Positions 26,761 to 36,284 of a stretch of DNA of 64,000 nucleotides are shown one piece after another (position 1 is the first letter of the stretch; every line of letters begins with the position of its first letter). The translations under genes and the position numbers were made by a program. The stretch spans positions 1-64,000 of the forward strand of contig JBGUYY010000113.1 of NCBI GenBank assembly GCA_045222555.1, in the 5' to 3' direction. This stretch comes from UBA1756 sp045222555. Its GTDB lineage: Bacteria > Bacteroidota > Bacteroidia > Bacteroidales > WCHB1-69. The notes under the pieces were generated by a model. It searched no databases and was not told the DNA's origin. It was given only the letters and a program-made list of their open reading frames with translations.

Positions 26761-26781
26761 CCCCGTCAAATCACCAAGCCC

Positions 26782-29700
26782 ATGAAAAACCTTGTCAAAA
26801 TCGCACTCCTGCTGATGATGATGGCGGCCAGCTTTCTGCCTCTTTTCTGTTTCGGACAGGAACGCTATGAAGAGATGCCTTACGATACTCTTTGGAAGAT
26901 GTATGAAGAGGAGAGAGCCCTTAACCACTACTTTTATTACGAACGTGGACGTGCATTAAACATCCGACATGCTATCAAGAAAAAAGCTACCCAAGAGCAA
27001 AATGCTTTCCACTATTTCAAAGCCACAGCGATAGGGTATCGGATGAAAGGTGAATGGGGCGAAGACCATCTTCCATCCTTTGCCACCGACTGGGGTGATC
27101 CCGACTCCAACCTTTACATAGCTCTCGGGTACTATGTGGAGGCCCAAAAGTTCTATCATGAAAAAAAGGCTCCCCACCTTCTTCGCCAATGTTTCGACCG
27201 AATGCCTCAAAATGTGCCGTTAGAGGATGGAAAATGGGATTTTTTAAGAATAATTAACGACCTTCAACCCCATCCCTTCACCACCCTGAACGACCTGCTG
27301 ATAGCCGAAGGCCTGTCAATAGTTGTCGGTGATACAGCTACTATGAATTATCTGATTGACAAGGCTATATCTGCCCACCAGAGCCCCGATGATCGGCAAA
27401 AGGTGATTGAGTTTGAAATCCTCAGGTGGCAACAACTCATCTCCGAGATCACCTACCCTATCGATTCCAGTGAATACTGGCAAGCACTGAACCGCATTGA
27501 AGCCACATACGGTTCTGACGAGGCCCTCGACTTGGCACGCGGCCTCGTGCTGACCCTTTTCAACCGCTCCACGAACGGAGCGACCGACTATGGGACCATG
27601 GCATTGGGGTATTATGATAAGATTCTTAACAGTTCCACCACCGGCTACTATCGGGAGGAGGCGCACCGTTGCCGTGCCGAGCTGTTGGCAAAATTTATGG
27701 AGTCGGCCTCTCCCATCGGGGTGGTAGCCCCCGCGCACAAGCTGCGCCTGTCCGTTACCTGCACCAACATCGACACCCTGTATGTCAGTGTGTTTCCTGC
27801 AAGGTATCGGGAGCTTATTACTCAATCGCACAGACTTTATACCTCGTACAGAGAGTATTGGCAGCCCCGAGAGGAGTATTTGTCCACCCTACTGTTCACC
27901 CAGCGCTTTGTGGTGGATTGTCATGAGCCCGGACGGCCTATCACCACTGAGCTGTGGCTCGACTCGCTGCCGTTGGGAGAATACGACCTCTATTTCCACA
28001 CCCATCCCGAACTGAATACCGCGGGCGCGCTGATGGAGAGCCATCTGCGAGTCTCGCGCCTGCTGGTGAGCTCATGGCAGGCACCCGTCAAGCGGTGCGT
28101 GGGCATCAACGACCGCCTCACAGGAAAGCCCATCGTATCAGGATATGGTACCTACCCCTTCGCCCTGACTCTCCCCAATCGTTTCGGGGAAATGACTTAC
28201 TCATATAAGGAGTCTTACCATTATGTCTCCAGAAATCCTGACCTCACCCTCCATGAACGAGGAGTGCGTACCCCTTCCACATACCGAATTGACGACTACT
28301 ATGGTGGCCACTATCGTTATTCAAGGAGATATTTCATGAGATATTCTTCTCCCTATTATGGCATACTCATCTCCGACAGAACTCTATACCGCCCTGGACA
28401 AACCGTTTTCTTTAAATTAGTTGTCGTAAATCGATGGGGCAAACTATTGAAAAACAAAAAGTTGACTGTGGCTATAGAGGGGCCTTCCTGGGAAATTGAG
28501 GACACGCTGGAGCTTACTACATCAGAGTTCGGTAGCGTAGTGGGAAGTTTTCATCTCCCGGAAGAGAAAGTGGGCCATTATAGATTCAAAGTGGAAACTC
28601 GGCGAGGCCGAACCGTCCATCTTTACAACTCTTTCACCGTGGCCGATTACAAACTTCCCACTTTCAAGGTGGAATGGCTGTTCGACACGTTGCAACCCGC
28701 TCCAGGCGACACCCTCATCATACGTGGGAAAGCCATCACTTTGAACGGACAGCCCGTGCGCGACGCTTTGGTGGAATTAACGGTACTTAATTATTGGGGA
28801 CAGGAAAATGTTGAAACTTACCGACTCTTCACCCAATACGATGGCACTTTCTCACAACCCGTTCTGATTCCATATACCAAGATGCGCCAAAACTTGAGCC
28901 TTCAGGCCACCGTCACAGATCTGAATGGAGAGACCCATGATTCCCAAAAGTCCTTCACGGTGGATCCCGAACGGCTGCGCATCCAAGTGTCGGGGAGGGA
29001 CAGATACGACCTTGCCACCGACAGCGTCGCTGAGTGGAAAGTCCGTCCTGAGAACATCCTGGCCATCAAGCAGCAGATGCCGTTTCAAGTGATGGTAGTC
29101 CGTTTGCAGCCGCCGGCGGAATACAAGGAGCCCGTGCTGGCAGACGTGCCCGCCTACTGGCGGCCGCAGCACAGCGCCGATGAATACAACCAGCTCTGGC
29201 CGTCGCTCACCTTCAACTTCCAGCACAACGACCCCAACACATGGCTTATAGCCGACACGCTCTATCATGCCGTTCACCATTCCGCTAACGATTCGCTGCT
29301 CACCCTCGACCTCACCCACTGGCCGGCAGGCAACTATCGAATCACCGTATCGGGTACCGACATGAAGGGAAAAGAGACTACAACGGTACGGCATTTCTTC
29401 ATCAACAATTCTCATTCCGAAAAATTTGTGCCCTATCAGCCTGCCTATGCCGTCTTCACCGCTTTCCCCAAACAGGTGGGCGACAAGGTGACCGTGACCG
29501 TGGGCAGCTGTCTGCACAACGCCATCGTCATCAGCGATGTGTACCAGGGGAAGCGGCGGCTGAAAACCGTACGCACCAACCTCGACGGCAATCAGAAATC
29601 CTTCACCGTGAAAACCCGCCGACATGGGAAAAGAAACCTTTCAGTGGTGTCGCGAATCGTGCAGAATGAGCATTTTTATTCCTGCACTCTCGATAGCGTC

Positions 29701-32679
29701 ATCCCCTATTCTGAAAAAGCGATACAAAAGGCGATGAAGCAGTATGAGAAATACTCGCTGGATATGGAACTAACTCGCTACCACGATATTGCAGAGCCTG
29801 GCAGTGAAGAGGAGTGGGAAATCCAACTCAAAGATAACAAGGGAAAACCTGCGAATCAGGCAGAGCTTTTGGCATGGATGACCGATTGTAGTTTGTATGA
29901 ATTGGGCATGAGGGTTCCTGAAATTATGCAAGACTACAGTTATAGTCCAAAGAAGCGCCCCATCCGTGTTTCCTCCTATTCCTCTCTTGAACATGATAAA
30001 TTCACTTCCCCCCAAAAATTGTCCCACCTCTTTTTGTGGAAGCTGACGAAGTGGAGAAAAACTGCTGTTATGAATGGCGGCGGCACTGTATTGGATGCCG
30101 ATGCCACTGTGCTGGATGCCGATGTGGTCGTCACATATAGAAGACCTGAAATCGGTGCAGCAGGTGTTAACTCCACCGACGGCACGATGCAGTCAGTGCG
30201 TGGAAGTCGTTCTGATGGTGAGAAAGTTATAATTGATGGAGTGTTAGTGCGGGATGATGAATCTATGGAAGAGGAAACAGGAGAGGTGTCGCCGTCAGCA
30301 GAGGAGGCCTTTTCCGAAAAACAGCAGCCGCGTCCCATCCGCTTCCGCAGCAACTTCACGGAGACGGCTTTCTTCTATCCGCAGCTGCAAACCGATGAGA
30401 ACGGCCGCATCCGGTTCAGCTTCACCCTGCCCGACCAGTTCACCCGCTGGCAGTTCTTTGCTTATGCGTACACCAACGGCAAGCCCATTCGTAGCCAGAA
30501 ATTTACTACCTATGTGCAAACTCGACTCTCGCTGATGCTGCAGAGCAATGCCCCCCGCTTCTTCCGTGAGGGCGACACCATGGAGCTGCGGGTGAAAATC
30601 AACAGCTTGTGCGACACGGCGCTCCACGGCACGGCCACCGCCGCCTTCTACGCCCCCGAAACCGACGAGCCCCTGTCCCTGCTGATAGAGCCTGCCGACA
30701 GCGTGCAATCGTTCCAGTGCAAGGCCAACGGCACGGCCTCCGCCGCGTGGCGCATCGCCATCCCCGAAGGAATTACAGCAGTGAAGTATCGACTCTCTGC
30801 CCGCGCAGGTAACTGTGGCGACGGCGAGGAGAACATCCTGCCCGTGCTGCCCAACCGCACCCTCGTCACCGAGGCGATGAATTTCATCGTGCCTGTCCAC
30901 ACCGACACCACCCTCGTCTTCCAATCCTACCGCGCATACAGCGCGAAACTCTCCACCCTCACACACATCGCCTTCACGGCAGAGTTTACCACCAACCCCA
31001 CGTGGCTGGCCCTCTACGCCCTGCCCGACCTTATCAGCTATCCGTACGAATGCAACGAGCAGGTCTTCTCCAAACTGTTTGCCACCTCCACCGTGCTGCA
31101 CGCCTTGGAGCAGGTGGACGGGCTGGACTCCCTCCTGCAAAGCTGGCGCGACGACACCCTTGCCGCCACTTCGCCGCTGTTGGCCAACGAACATCTCAAA
31201 GAGATGCTTCTCGAAGAGACCCCGTGGCTCCGCAGCGCACAAAACGAGAGCAGCCAGCGGAAAGCCATCGCTGAGATTTTCCAAGAGGAAAACCTCCAGC
31301 GCATTCTTCAGAAAAATCTTAACAAATTATCCGTCAATCAGTTGGCAAATGGCGGTTGGAGCTGGTATGGCCAGTACAGTTACTCTGGCTACATCACCGC
31401 GCACATCACCGCCGGCCTTTTCAAACTTTCGCGTATCGGAGTGGAAAGCGACAAGATGGAGAGCATGGCACGGAAAGCTATCCGCCGGATGGACAAAGAG
31501 CACGAGGAGGCCTATCAGCAATTCCTGAAAGACAAAGAGAAGACTCCGGAGCTGACCTACCCCTTCTGCGAGGAGGATGTACATTACCTGTACGCCCGTT
31601 CGTTTGCCGGCGCAGATTCCAACTGGTGGTCACAACCTTATGTGCAGAATTTGATTAGCTTCGCCACGAAGAACATCCTGCATCGCCACTACATGCGGCA
31701 GGCGGAGGTGGCTCTGTTCCTGCACCGGTTTGGCCGTACCGAAGAAGCTGTGAAAATTGTTGCTGCGCTGCGGCGTGATGCCGTTCATGATGCGGAAACG
31801 GGGATGTACTGGCGGGACGAATATTCCGGCTGCCACTATTTCCCGTGGTACCATGCGCCCGTCGAGCGGCAGGCCCTCCTGTTGGAAACATTTGCGGAGA
31901 TTTCGCCGCGCGAGGAGGAGCTGACGGCGATGAAGCAGTGGCTGCTGCAGAACAAGAAGAACAACAGCTGGTACAGCACCAAGGCCACCACCGAGGCCGT
32001 TTACGCCCTGCTGCTGCACGCCCCCGCCGATATGCTCGCCCCTGCCACCACCACCATCGCTGTTGGTGGCGAACCGCTGCATGGCGAAGGGACCGCGCCG
32101 GCTACTGGCGCAACGGGATACGTGAAGCAGATCTGGAAGCCGGAGGCGATGACTCCAGCATTGGCCGACATTGCCATCCGCACCGACAGCGTTCACCCGC
32201 TCTTCGGGGCGTGCTACTGGCAATATACCGAGAATGCCGATAAGGTGGCCGCTTCCGGCGACGGACTGACGGTGCGGCGCACCATCTACCACCGGGAGCC
32301 CGATGAGACGGGGCAGCGCGTGCCGGTCACAGCGGAAAATCCCGCACGGTTAGGCGAGAAACTTACGGTGCACATCGAGCTCACCAGCGACCGCGAGGTG
32401 ATGTACGTGCATGTGAAGGACCCGCGGGCTGCTGCCTTCGAGCCGGTCAACTTCCGCGAGCAGCGGAACTACTACCAGGGAACCGGCTGGGTGGAGAGCC
32501 CGCGCGATGCTGCTACCCACTTCTTCTTCAACAGGTTGCCGGAGGGCAAGGTGGTGATGGAGTACGATGTTTTCGCCACGCAGACGGGTGACTTCACCTG
32601 TGGCGGCACCTCCGTAGAGTGCATGTACGCCCCCGAGCACCGCGCTCAGAGCAAGGGCGAGAGGATAGAGGTGAGATAA
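26782..32679 (+). CDS. Alpha-2-macroglobulin family protein with TonB-plug-like insert
   Basis: 1965 residues with a signal peptide (MKNLVKIALLLMMMAASFL, then FCFGQ). Macroglobulin-like (MG) domains are visible in the middle, for example ISDRTLYRPGQTVFFKLVVVN and TVADYKLPTFKVEW. The complement-like end has ETAFFYPQLQTDENGRIRF (the A2M signature) and the thioester motif CNEQ (Cys1424) in SYPYECNEQVF, so the protease-trapping thioester is plausible. Between residues ~1100 and 1165 lies an insert that looks like a TonB-dependent receptor plug (GGTVLDADATVLDADVVV, later TMQSVRGSRSDGEKVIIDGV). The segment VLDAD is tandemly duplicated. Bacterial A2Ms are periplasmic protease traps. The usual penicillin-binding partner PbpC is not adjacent. 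A promoter lies at 26753. Confidence 0.88.
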   Translation: MKNLVKIALLLMMMAASFLPLFCFGQERYEEMPYDTLWKMYEEERALNHYFYYERGRALNIRHAIKKKATQEQNAFHYFKATAIGYRMKGEWGEDHLPSFATDWGDPDSNLYIALGYYVEAQKFYHEKKAPHLLRQCFDRMPQNVPLEDGKWDFLRIINDLQPHPFTTLNDLLIAEGLSIVVGDTATMNYLIDKAISAHQSPDDRQKVIEFEILRWQQLISEITYPIDSSEYWQALNRIEATYGSDEALDLARGLVLTLFNRSTNGATDYGTMALGYYDKILNSSTTGYYREEAHRCRAELLAKFMESASPIGVVAPAHKLRLSVTCTNIDTLYVSVFPARYRELITQSHRLYTSYREYWQPREEYLSTLLFTQRFVVDCHEPGRPITTELWLDSLPLGEYDLYFHTHPELNTAGALMESHLRVSRLLVSSWQAPVKRCVGINDRLTGKPIVSGYGTYPFALTLPNRFGEMTYSYKESYHYVSRNPDLTLHERGVRTPSTYRIDDYYGGHYRYSRRYFMRYSSPYYGILISDRTLYRPGQTVFFKLVVVNRWGKLLKNKKLTVAIEGPSWEIEDTLELTTSEFGSVVGSFHLPEEKVGHYRFKVETRRGRTVHLYNSFTVADYKLPTFKVEWLFDTLQPAPGDTLIIRGKAITLNGQPVRDALVELTVLNYWGQENVETYRLFTQYDGTFSQPVLIPYTKMRQNLSLQATVTDLNGETHDSQKSFTVDPERLRIQVSGRDRYDLATDSVAEWKVRPENILAIKQQMPFQVMVVRLQPPAEYKEPVLADVPAYWRPQHSADEYNQLWPSLTFNFQHNDPNTWLIADTLYHAVHHSANDSLLTLDLTHWPAGNYRITVSGTDMKGKETTTVRHFFINNSHSEKFVPYQPAYAVFTAFPKQVGDKVTVTVGSCLHNAIVISDVYQGKRRLKTVRTNLDGNQKSFTVKTRRHGKRNLSVVSRIVQNEHFYSCTLDSVIPYSEKAIQKAMKQYEKYSLDMELTRYHDIAEPGSEEEWEIQLKDNKGKPANQAELLAWMTDCSLYELGMRVPEIMQDYSYSPKKRPIRVSSYSSLEHDKFTSPQKLSHLFLWKLTKWRKTAVMNGGGTVLDADATVLDADVVVTYRRPEIGAAGVNSTDGTMQSVRGSRSDGEKVIIDGVLVRDDESMEEETGEVSPSAEEAFSEKQQPRPIRFRSNFTETAFFYPQLQTDENGRIRFSFTLPDQFTRWQFFAYAYTNGKPIRSQKFTTYVQTRLSLMLQSNAPRFFREGDTMELRVKINSLCDTALHGTATAAFYAPETDEPLSLLIEPADSVQSFQCKANGTASAAWRIAIPEGITAVKYRLSARAGNCGDGEENILPVLPNRTLVTEAMNFIVPVHTDTTLVFQSYRAYSAKLSTLTHIAFTAEFTTNPTWLALYALPDLISYPYECNEQVFSKLFATSTVLHALEQVDGLDSLLQSWRDDTLAATSPLLANEHLKEMLLEETPWLRSAQNESSQRKAIAEIFQEENLQRILQKNLNKLSVNQLANGGWSWYGQYSYSGYITAHITAGLFKLSRIGVESDKMESMARKAIRRMDKEHEEAYQQFLKDKEKTPELTYPFCEEDVHYLYARSFAGADSNWWSQPYVQNLISFATKNILHRHYMRQAEVALFLHRFGRTEEAVKIVAALRRDAVHDAETGMYWRDEYSGCHYFPWYHAPVERQALLLETFAEISPREEELTAMKQWLLQNKKNNSWYSTKATTEAVYALLLHAPADMLAPATTTIAVGGEPLHGEGTAPATGATGYVKQIWKPEAMTPALADIAIRTDSVHPLFGACYWQYTENADKVAASGDGLTVRRTIYHREPDETGQRVPVTAENPARLGEKLTVHIELTSDREVMYVHVKDPRAAAFEPVNFREQRNYYQGTGWVESPRDAATHFFFNRLPEGKVVMEYDVFATQTGDFTCGGTSVECMYAPEHRAQSKGERIEVR

Positions 32680-32700
32680 TTTTGGTATTTGCCAATCCCA

Positions 32701-32895
32701 TCAGAAGAAATCCTCTTCTGCCTCGTTTTCGTACTGCAACTCGTTTTCTTTCACCGTCTCGTTGATGGCCTCCCCATAGCCGGTCAAGGCAGCGAAGGGG
32801 GCAAACTGCGCTGCACGGCTGGCCATTGGCATCTGCGGATGGTTTTTCGATACAGGATGCGGCATGTTGATGATATCTTCGTAATGGTCGTTCAT
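32701..32895 (-). CDS. Small YolD-like partner of the Y-family polymerase
   Basis: 64 residues. The central ASRAAQFAPFAALTGYGEAI resembles YolD-like proteins of Firmicutes, which are usually encoded next to Y-family DNA polymerases. Its ATG overlaps the stop of the polymerase gene by four bases, so the two are translationally coupled. The C-terminus is acidic (ELQYENEAEEDFF) and may touch the polymerase or the sliding clamp. The exact role is unknown. Confidence 0.7.
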   Translation of the reverse strand: MNDHYEDIINMPHPVSKNHPQMPMASRAAQFAPFAALTGYGEAINETVKENELQYENEAEEDFF

Positions 32896-34400
32896 GCTTT
32901 ATGTCCTCCTATCTGCTGGTTGCGTTCCTTGGCTGTTGCGCCTTCTTCAAAATTCAGCCCTTTCAGAATGGCGTTTTTGCCGTATTTCTTTTTGATTTTC
33001 AATAATGTTTCCTGCACTTTGCGCTCTTTTTGGCTGCTCTCGAGTTCCGCCAGTTTCTTTTTCTCCTCCGCTTCATAATCTGTGAAAAGGTCGAGTTGTT
33101 CGGCCTGCTGGGGCTGCGAAAGTGCCTGCTGTTCACTAATCACCCTGTTCACTGTCAGATAGATGCGCCGCACCAGCAAGTGGGGGTTGACAATCTGGTC
33201 AAAAAGTTCGGTGATGGTGTCGATCATCAGTTTGGAGGAGGAGGTCGGGGTTTTCAGGTTTCGGGTGCCGTGCGCGTGCTTCGGGACGGGGCGGCCGTAG
33301 TAGTCGGTGGTGATTTCACCGTGGTACTGGGAACGGTATTTCGGATTGGTCAGGTTTTCCGCATCATACACGATAGTCAGTACCAGTTGGTCGGTCACGA
33401 GGTGATGGGCCACCATCTTCAGGGCCATCTCATCGGCCATTTCGCGGGCTACCACCCGCGCTTTCTTGAACTCGTAGCCGGTGGACAGCACTTGTCCGTT
33501 GCTCAGACAGTTGGTTTCAGGCTTGTAGGCCTTTACTGCCGCCATTGTGCAGGGCTCCCATCCCCAGGCATGGTCGATGAGGAGTTCAGCATTCACTCCG
33601 AAAAGTTTGTACAGAAGTTCTTCGTTCTCCAAGGAGCAGCGTGCAATTTTCCCCATCGTGTCGATGCCGTAGGGTTCTAATCGCCGTGCGATGCCGCGTC
33701 CCACGCGCCAGAAGCTCGTCAGCGGCTTGTGGTTCCATAGTTGTTGGCGGTAGCTCATCTCGTCGAGTTCGGCGATGCGTACCCCGTCTTGGTCGGCGGG
33801 GATGTGCTTGGCCACGATGTCCATCGCGATTTTGCAGAGGTACATGTTGGTGCCGATGCCGGCGGTGGCGGTGATGCCGGTCTCCTTCAGCACGTCGCGC
33901 ACCATCTTCAAGGCCAGCTCATGCGCGGTAATCTTGTAGGTTGGAAGGTAGTTGGTGGCATCGATGAAAACCTCATCGATGGAGTAGGGATAGATGTCCT
34001 CCGGCGCGATGTATTTCAGATAAACCTGATAGACCCGGGTGCTGTATTCGATATAGTGGGCCATGCGCGGAGGTGCCACAAGGTAGTCCACCTCCCAGTC
34101 GGAATGGGCTTTCAGCTCCTTGTCGAGATTCGATTTGCCGTTGAAACGGCCGTAGGGGAGGGCGCGGCGGCGGGTATTGTTCACCTCCCGTACCTTCTGC
34201 ACCACCTCGAAAAGCCGCGGCCGCCCGCCGATGCCATACGCCTTCAGCGAGGGCGACACGGCCAGACAGATGGTCTTGTCGGTACGGCTTTTGTCGGCCA
34301 CCACCAGGTTGGTCGCCAACGGGTCAAGTCCCCGCTCCACGCACTCCACCGAGGCGTAAAACGACTTGAGGTCAATGGCAATGTAAGTGCGCGGGTTCAT
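32892..34400 (-). CDS. Y-family DNA polymerase (UmuC/DinB-like)
   Basis: 502 residues. Catalytic palm motifs are present: IDLKSFYASVEC near the N-terminus (Asp10) and YSIDEVFIDATNY near residues 138-150. A helix-hairpin-helix region (WRVGRGIARRLEPYGIDTMG) and a little-finger domain follow. The C-terminal ~60 residues are a charged tail (YEAEEKKKLAELESSQKERK). The family is the UV-repair/ImpB-type DNA polymerase common on Gram-positive mobile elements and in Bacteroidetes, usually with a YolD-like gene, as here. It should perform translesion synthesis. It is distinct from the UmuC at 56.6 kb, so this genome carries at least two Y-family polymerases. Confidence 0.88.
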   Translation of the reverse strand: MNPRTYIAIDLKSFYASVECVERGLDPLATNLVVADKSRTDKTICLAVSPSLKAYGIGGRPRLFEVVQKVREVNNTRRRALPYGRFNGKSNLDKELKAHSDWEVDYLVAPPRMAHYIEYSTRVYQVYLKYIAPEDIYPYSIDEVFIDATNYLPTYKITAHELALKMVRDVLKETGITATAGIGTNMYLCKIAMDIVAKHIPADQDGVRIAELDEMSYRQQLWNHKPLTSFWRVGRGIARRLEPYGIDTMGKIARCSLENEELLYKLFGVNAELLIDHAWGWEPCTMAAVKAYKPETNCLSNGQVLSTGYEFKKARVVAREMADEMALKMVAHHLVTDQLVLTIVYDAENLTNPKYRSQYHGEITTDYYGRPVPKHAHGTRNLKTPTSSSKLMIDTITELFDQIVNPHLLVRRIYLTVNRVISEQQALSQPQQAEQLDLFTDYEAEEKKKLAELESSQKERKVQETLLKIKKKYGKNAILKGLNFEEGATAKERNQQIGGHKA

Positions 34401-34428
34401 GATGGGTTATTTCGGTTTTATGCCGCGG

Positions 34429-34436
34429 CAAATATA
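34429..34436 (-). promoter_or_regulatory. -7 box TATATTTG of the polymerase operon
   Basis: Minus-strand TAnnTTTG match 28 bases upstream of the ATG at 34400. Confidence 0.65.
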
Positions 34437-34517
34437 CAAAATTCCAGCGACTGATTTTAGCCCTTGTGAGGGTGTGTGAGTTTTTCATTATGAAAGAAAT
34501 TATTTAGAAAAAAATTG

Positions 34518-34525
34518 TATTTTTG
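34518..34525 (+). promoter_or_regulatory. -7 box TATTTTTG of the carboxynorspermidine dehydrogenase gene
   Basis: Exact TAnnTTTG match 24 bases before the ATG at 34550. Confidence 0.7.
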
Positions 34526-34549
34526 CGCATTCATTAAAATTAAAAAGAA

Positions 34550-35749
34550 ATGGCAAAAGTTATCATCATTGGCGCCGGAGGAGTTGGCGCAGTTGTGGCA
34601 CACAAATGTGCTTCCGTTCCTGAAGTTTTTAGTGAGATTGTGATTGCCAGCCGTACGAAGGCCAAGTGCGACAAGCTGGCAGCCGCCATCGGCAAACCCA
34701 ATATCCGCACCGCCCAGGTGGATGCCGACAACGTGCCGGAAACCATCGCCCTGCTTGAAAAAGAGAAGCCCGACCTGCTCATCAATGTCGCCCTTCCTTA
34801 TCAGGACCTCCCGCTGATGGACGCCTGTCTGGCTACCCGCACCAACTATATGGACACCGCCAATTATGAACCCAAGGATGTCGCCAAGTTCGAATACAAG
34901 TGGCAATGGGCCTACCAAGACCGCTTCAAAGAGGCTGGCATCATGGCGCTGCTCGGCTGTGGCTTCGACCCCGGCGTCACCAGCGTCTATACTGCCTACG
35001 CCGCAAAGCATCATTTCGATGAAATCCACTACCTCGACATCGTGGACTGCAACGCCGGCGACCATGGCAAGGCTTTCGCCACCAACTTCAACCCCGAAAT
35101 CAACATCCGCGAGATCACCCAGCGCGGCAAATATTGGCAGGATGGCCAGTGGATTGAAATCGACCCGATGAGCATCCACAAGAGCGTGGAGTATCCCAAC
35201 ATCGGCGAACGTGAGTCGTACCTGCTCTATCATGAAGAGCTCGAGTCGCTCACCAAGAACTATCCCACCATCAAGCGCGCCCGCTTCTGGATGACCTTCG
35301 GACAGAAATACCTCACGGTGCTCAACGTGCTGCAAGAGGTCGGACTCACCTCCATCAAGCCTATCAACTACGAGGGCAAGGAGATTGTGCCGCTCCAGTT
35401 CCTGAAAGCCGTGCTGCCCGAGCCGTCATCACTGGGCGAAGGCTACACCGGCCAGACTTCCATTGGTTGCCAGATCCGTGGTATCAAAGATGGTAAAGAA
35501 CGCACCTACTACGTGTGGAACAACTGCGACCACGCCCAGTGCTTCAAGGAAGTGGGCGCACAGGCCGTTTCGTATACCACCGGCGTGCCCTGTATGCTCG
35601 GCGCCAAGATGATCCTCACCGGCCAATGGAAAGGTACCGGCGTGTTCAACATCGAACAGTTCGACCCCGATCCGTTCATGGCTGAAATCGGCAAGTACGG
35701 CCTCCCGTGGAACGAACGCATCGACGAACCCCTTCCCATCGAAAAATAA
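34550..35749 (+). CDS. Carboxynorspermidine/carboxyspermidine dehydrogenase
   Basis: 399 residues of the saccharopine-dehydrogenase fold. The NAD(P)-binding GAGGVGAVVAHKCA motif is at the N-terminus, followed by INVALPYQDLPLMDACL, LLGCGFDPGVTSVYTAYAAK and WMTFGQKYLTVLNVL. These match carboxynorspermidine synthase (CANSDH), which joins putrescine or diaminopropane to aspartate semialdehyde in the alternative polyamine pathway. The decarboxylase partner is not in the window. Saccharopine dehydrogenase for lysine metabolism is the less likely alternative, given the GFDPG segment and length. The following membrane-protein gene starts 8 bases downstream. Confidence 0.88.
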   Translation: MAKVIIIGAGGVGAVVAHKCASVPEVFSEIVIASRTKAKCDKLAAAIGKPNIRTAQVDADNVPETIALLEKEKPDLLINVALPYQDLPLMDACLATRTNYMDTANYEPKDVAKFEYKWQWAYQDRFKEAGIMALLGCGFDPGVTSVYTAYAAKHHFDEIHYLDIVDCNAGDHGKAFATNFNPEINIREITQRGKYWQDGQWIEIDPMSIHKSVEYPNIGERESYLLYHEELESLTKNYPTIKRARFWMTFGQKYLTVLNVLQEVGLTSIKPINYEGKEIVPLQFLKAVLPEPSSLGEGYTGQTSIGCQIRGIKDGKERTYYVWNNCDHAQCFKEVGAQAVSYTTGVPCMLGAKMILTGQWKGTGVFNIEQFDPDPFMAEIGKYGLPWNERIDEPLPIEK

Positions 35750-35757
35750 ACAACACC

Positions 35758-36180
35758 TTGAAACTCAACCGTCTTGTCATCTTCCTCATCGGCTTTGCCG
35801 CCCTCGTTGCGGGGTATTTCGCCCAGCGTGCCTACGTGTACCACAACAGCGAGTTCACCCACGGTATGTTCGTGTGCGACAACCCCGCTGAACTACTTCG
35901 GTATGAGGCCGATATGTCGTTGTATTATTATGTCAATGGCAAGGAGTATGTGAGGGAAACGCGTGATGAGTCCCGGCTGGCCTTCAAAGAGGTGCAGGTG
36001 CGCTACCCGAAAGATGCCCCCGAGAAAGGCCGTTACTTCACACCGGGTCGCTTCTGGGGACTTTCAGCCCTCTGGCTGCTCGTTCCTACTATGCTGTGGG
36101 GCGCCCTCGTCTTCACCCTCTTCAACGAAGATGCCGGCATCCAACTCTCTTTCTCAAAAAAGTCAAAGATAATTATTTAA
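35758..36180 (+). CDS. Small membrane protein of unknown function
   Basis: 140 residues with two membrane segments: LVIFLIGFAALVAGYFA near the N-terminus and LSALWLLVPTMLWGALVFTLF near residue 110, enclosing a soluble loop with AFKEVQVRYPKDAPEKGRYF. The TTG at 35758 is chosen as start because it comes just after the stop of the dehydrogenase and gives a clean signal-anchor start. It probably shares that gene's transcript. I do not recognise the family. Confidence 0.55.
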   Translation: MKLNRLVIFLIGFAALVAGYFAQRAYVYHNSEFTHGMFVCDNPAELLRYEADMSLYYYVNGKEYVRETRDESRLAFKEVQVRYPKDAPEKGRYFTPGRFWGLSALWLLVPTMLWGALVFTLFNEDAGIQLSFSKKSKIII

Positions 36181-36284
36181 TAAAAAGTTAAAATATATAA
36201 TCATTCCCTGTAACAAATTGAGCTTTTCTTCGTATGGTGAAAAGTGAAAAAATTTGAAAATCAATAATTAAAATAAAACCAACT

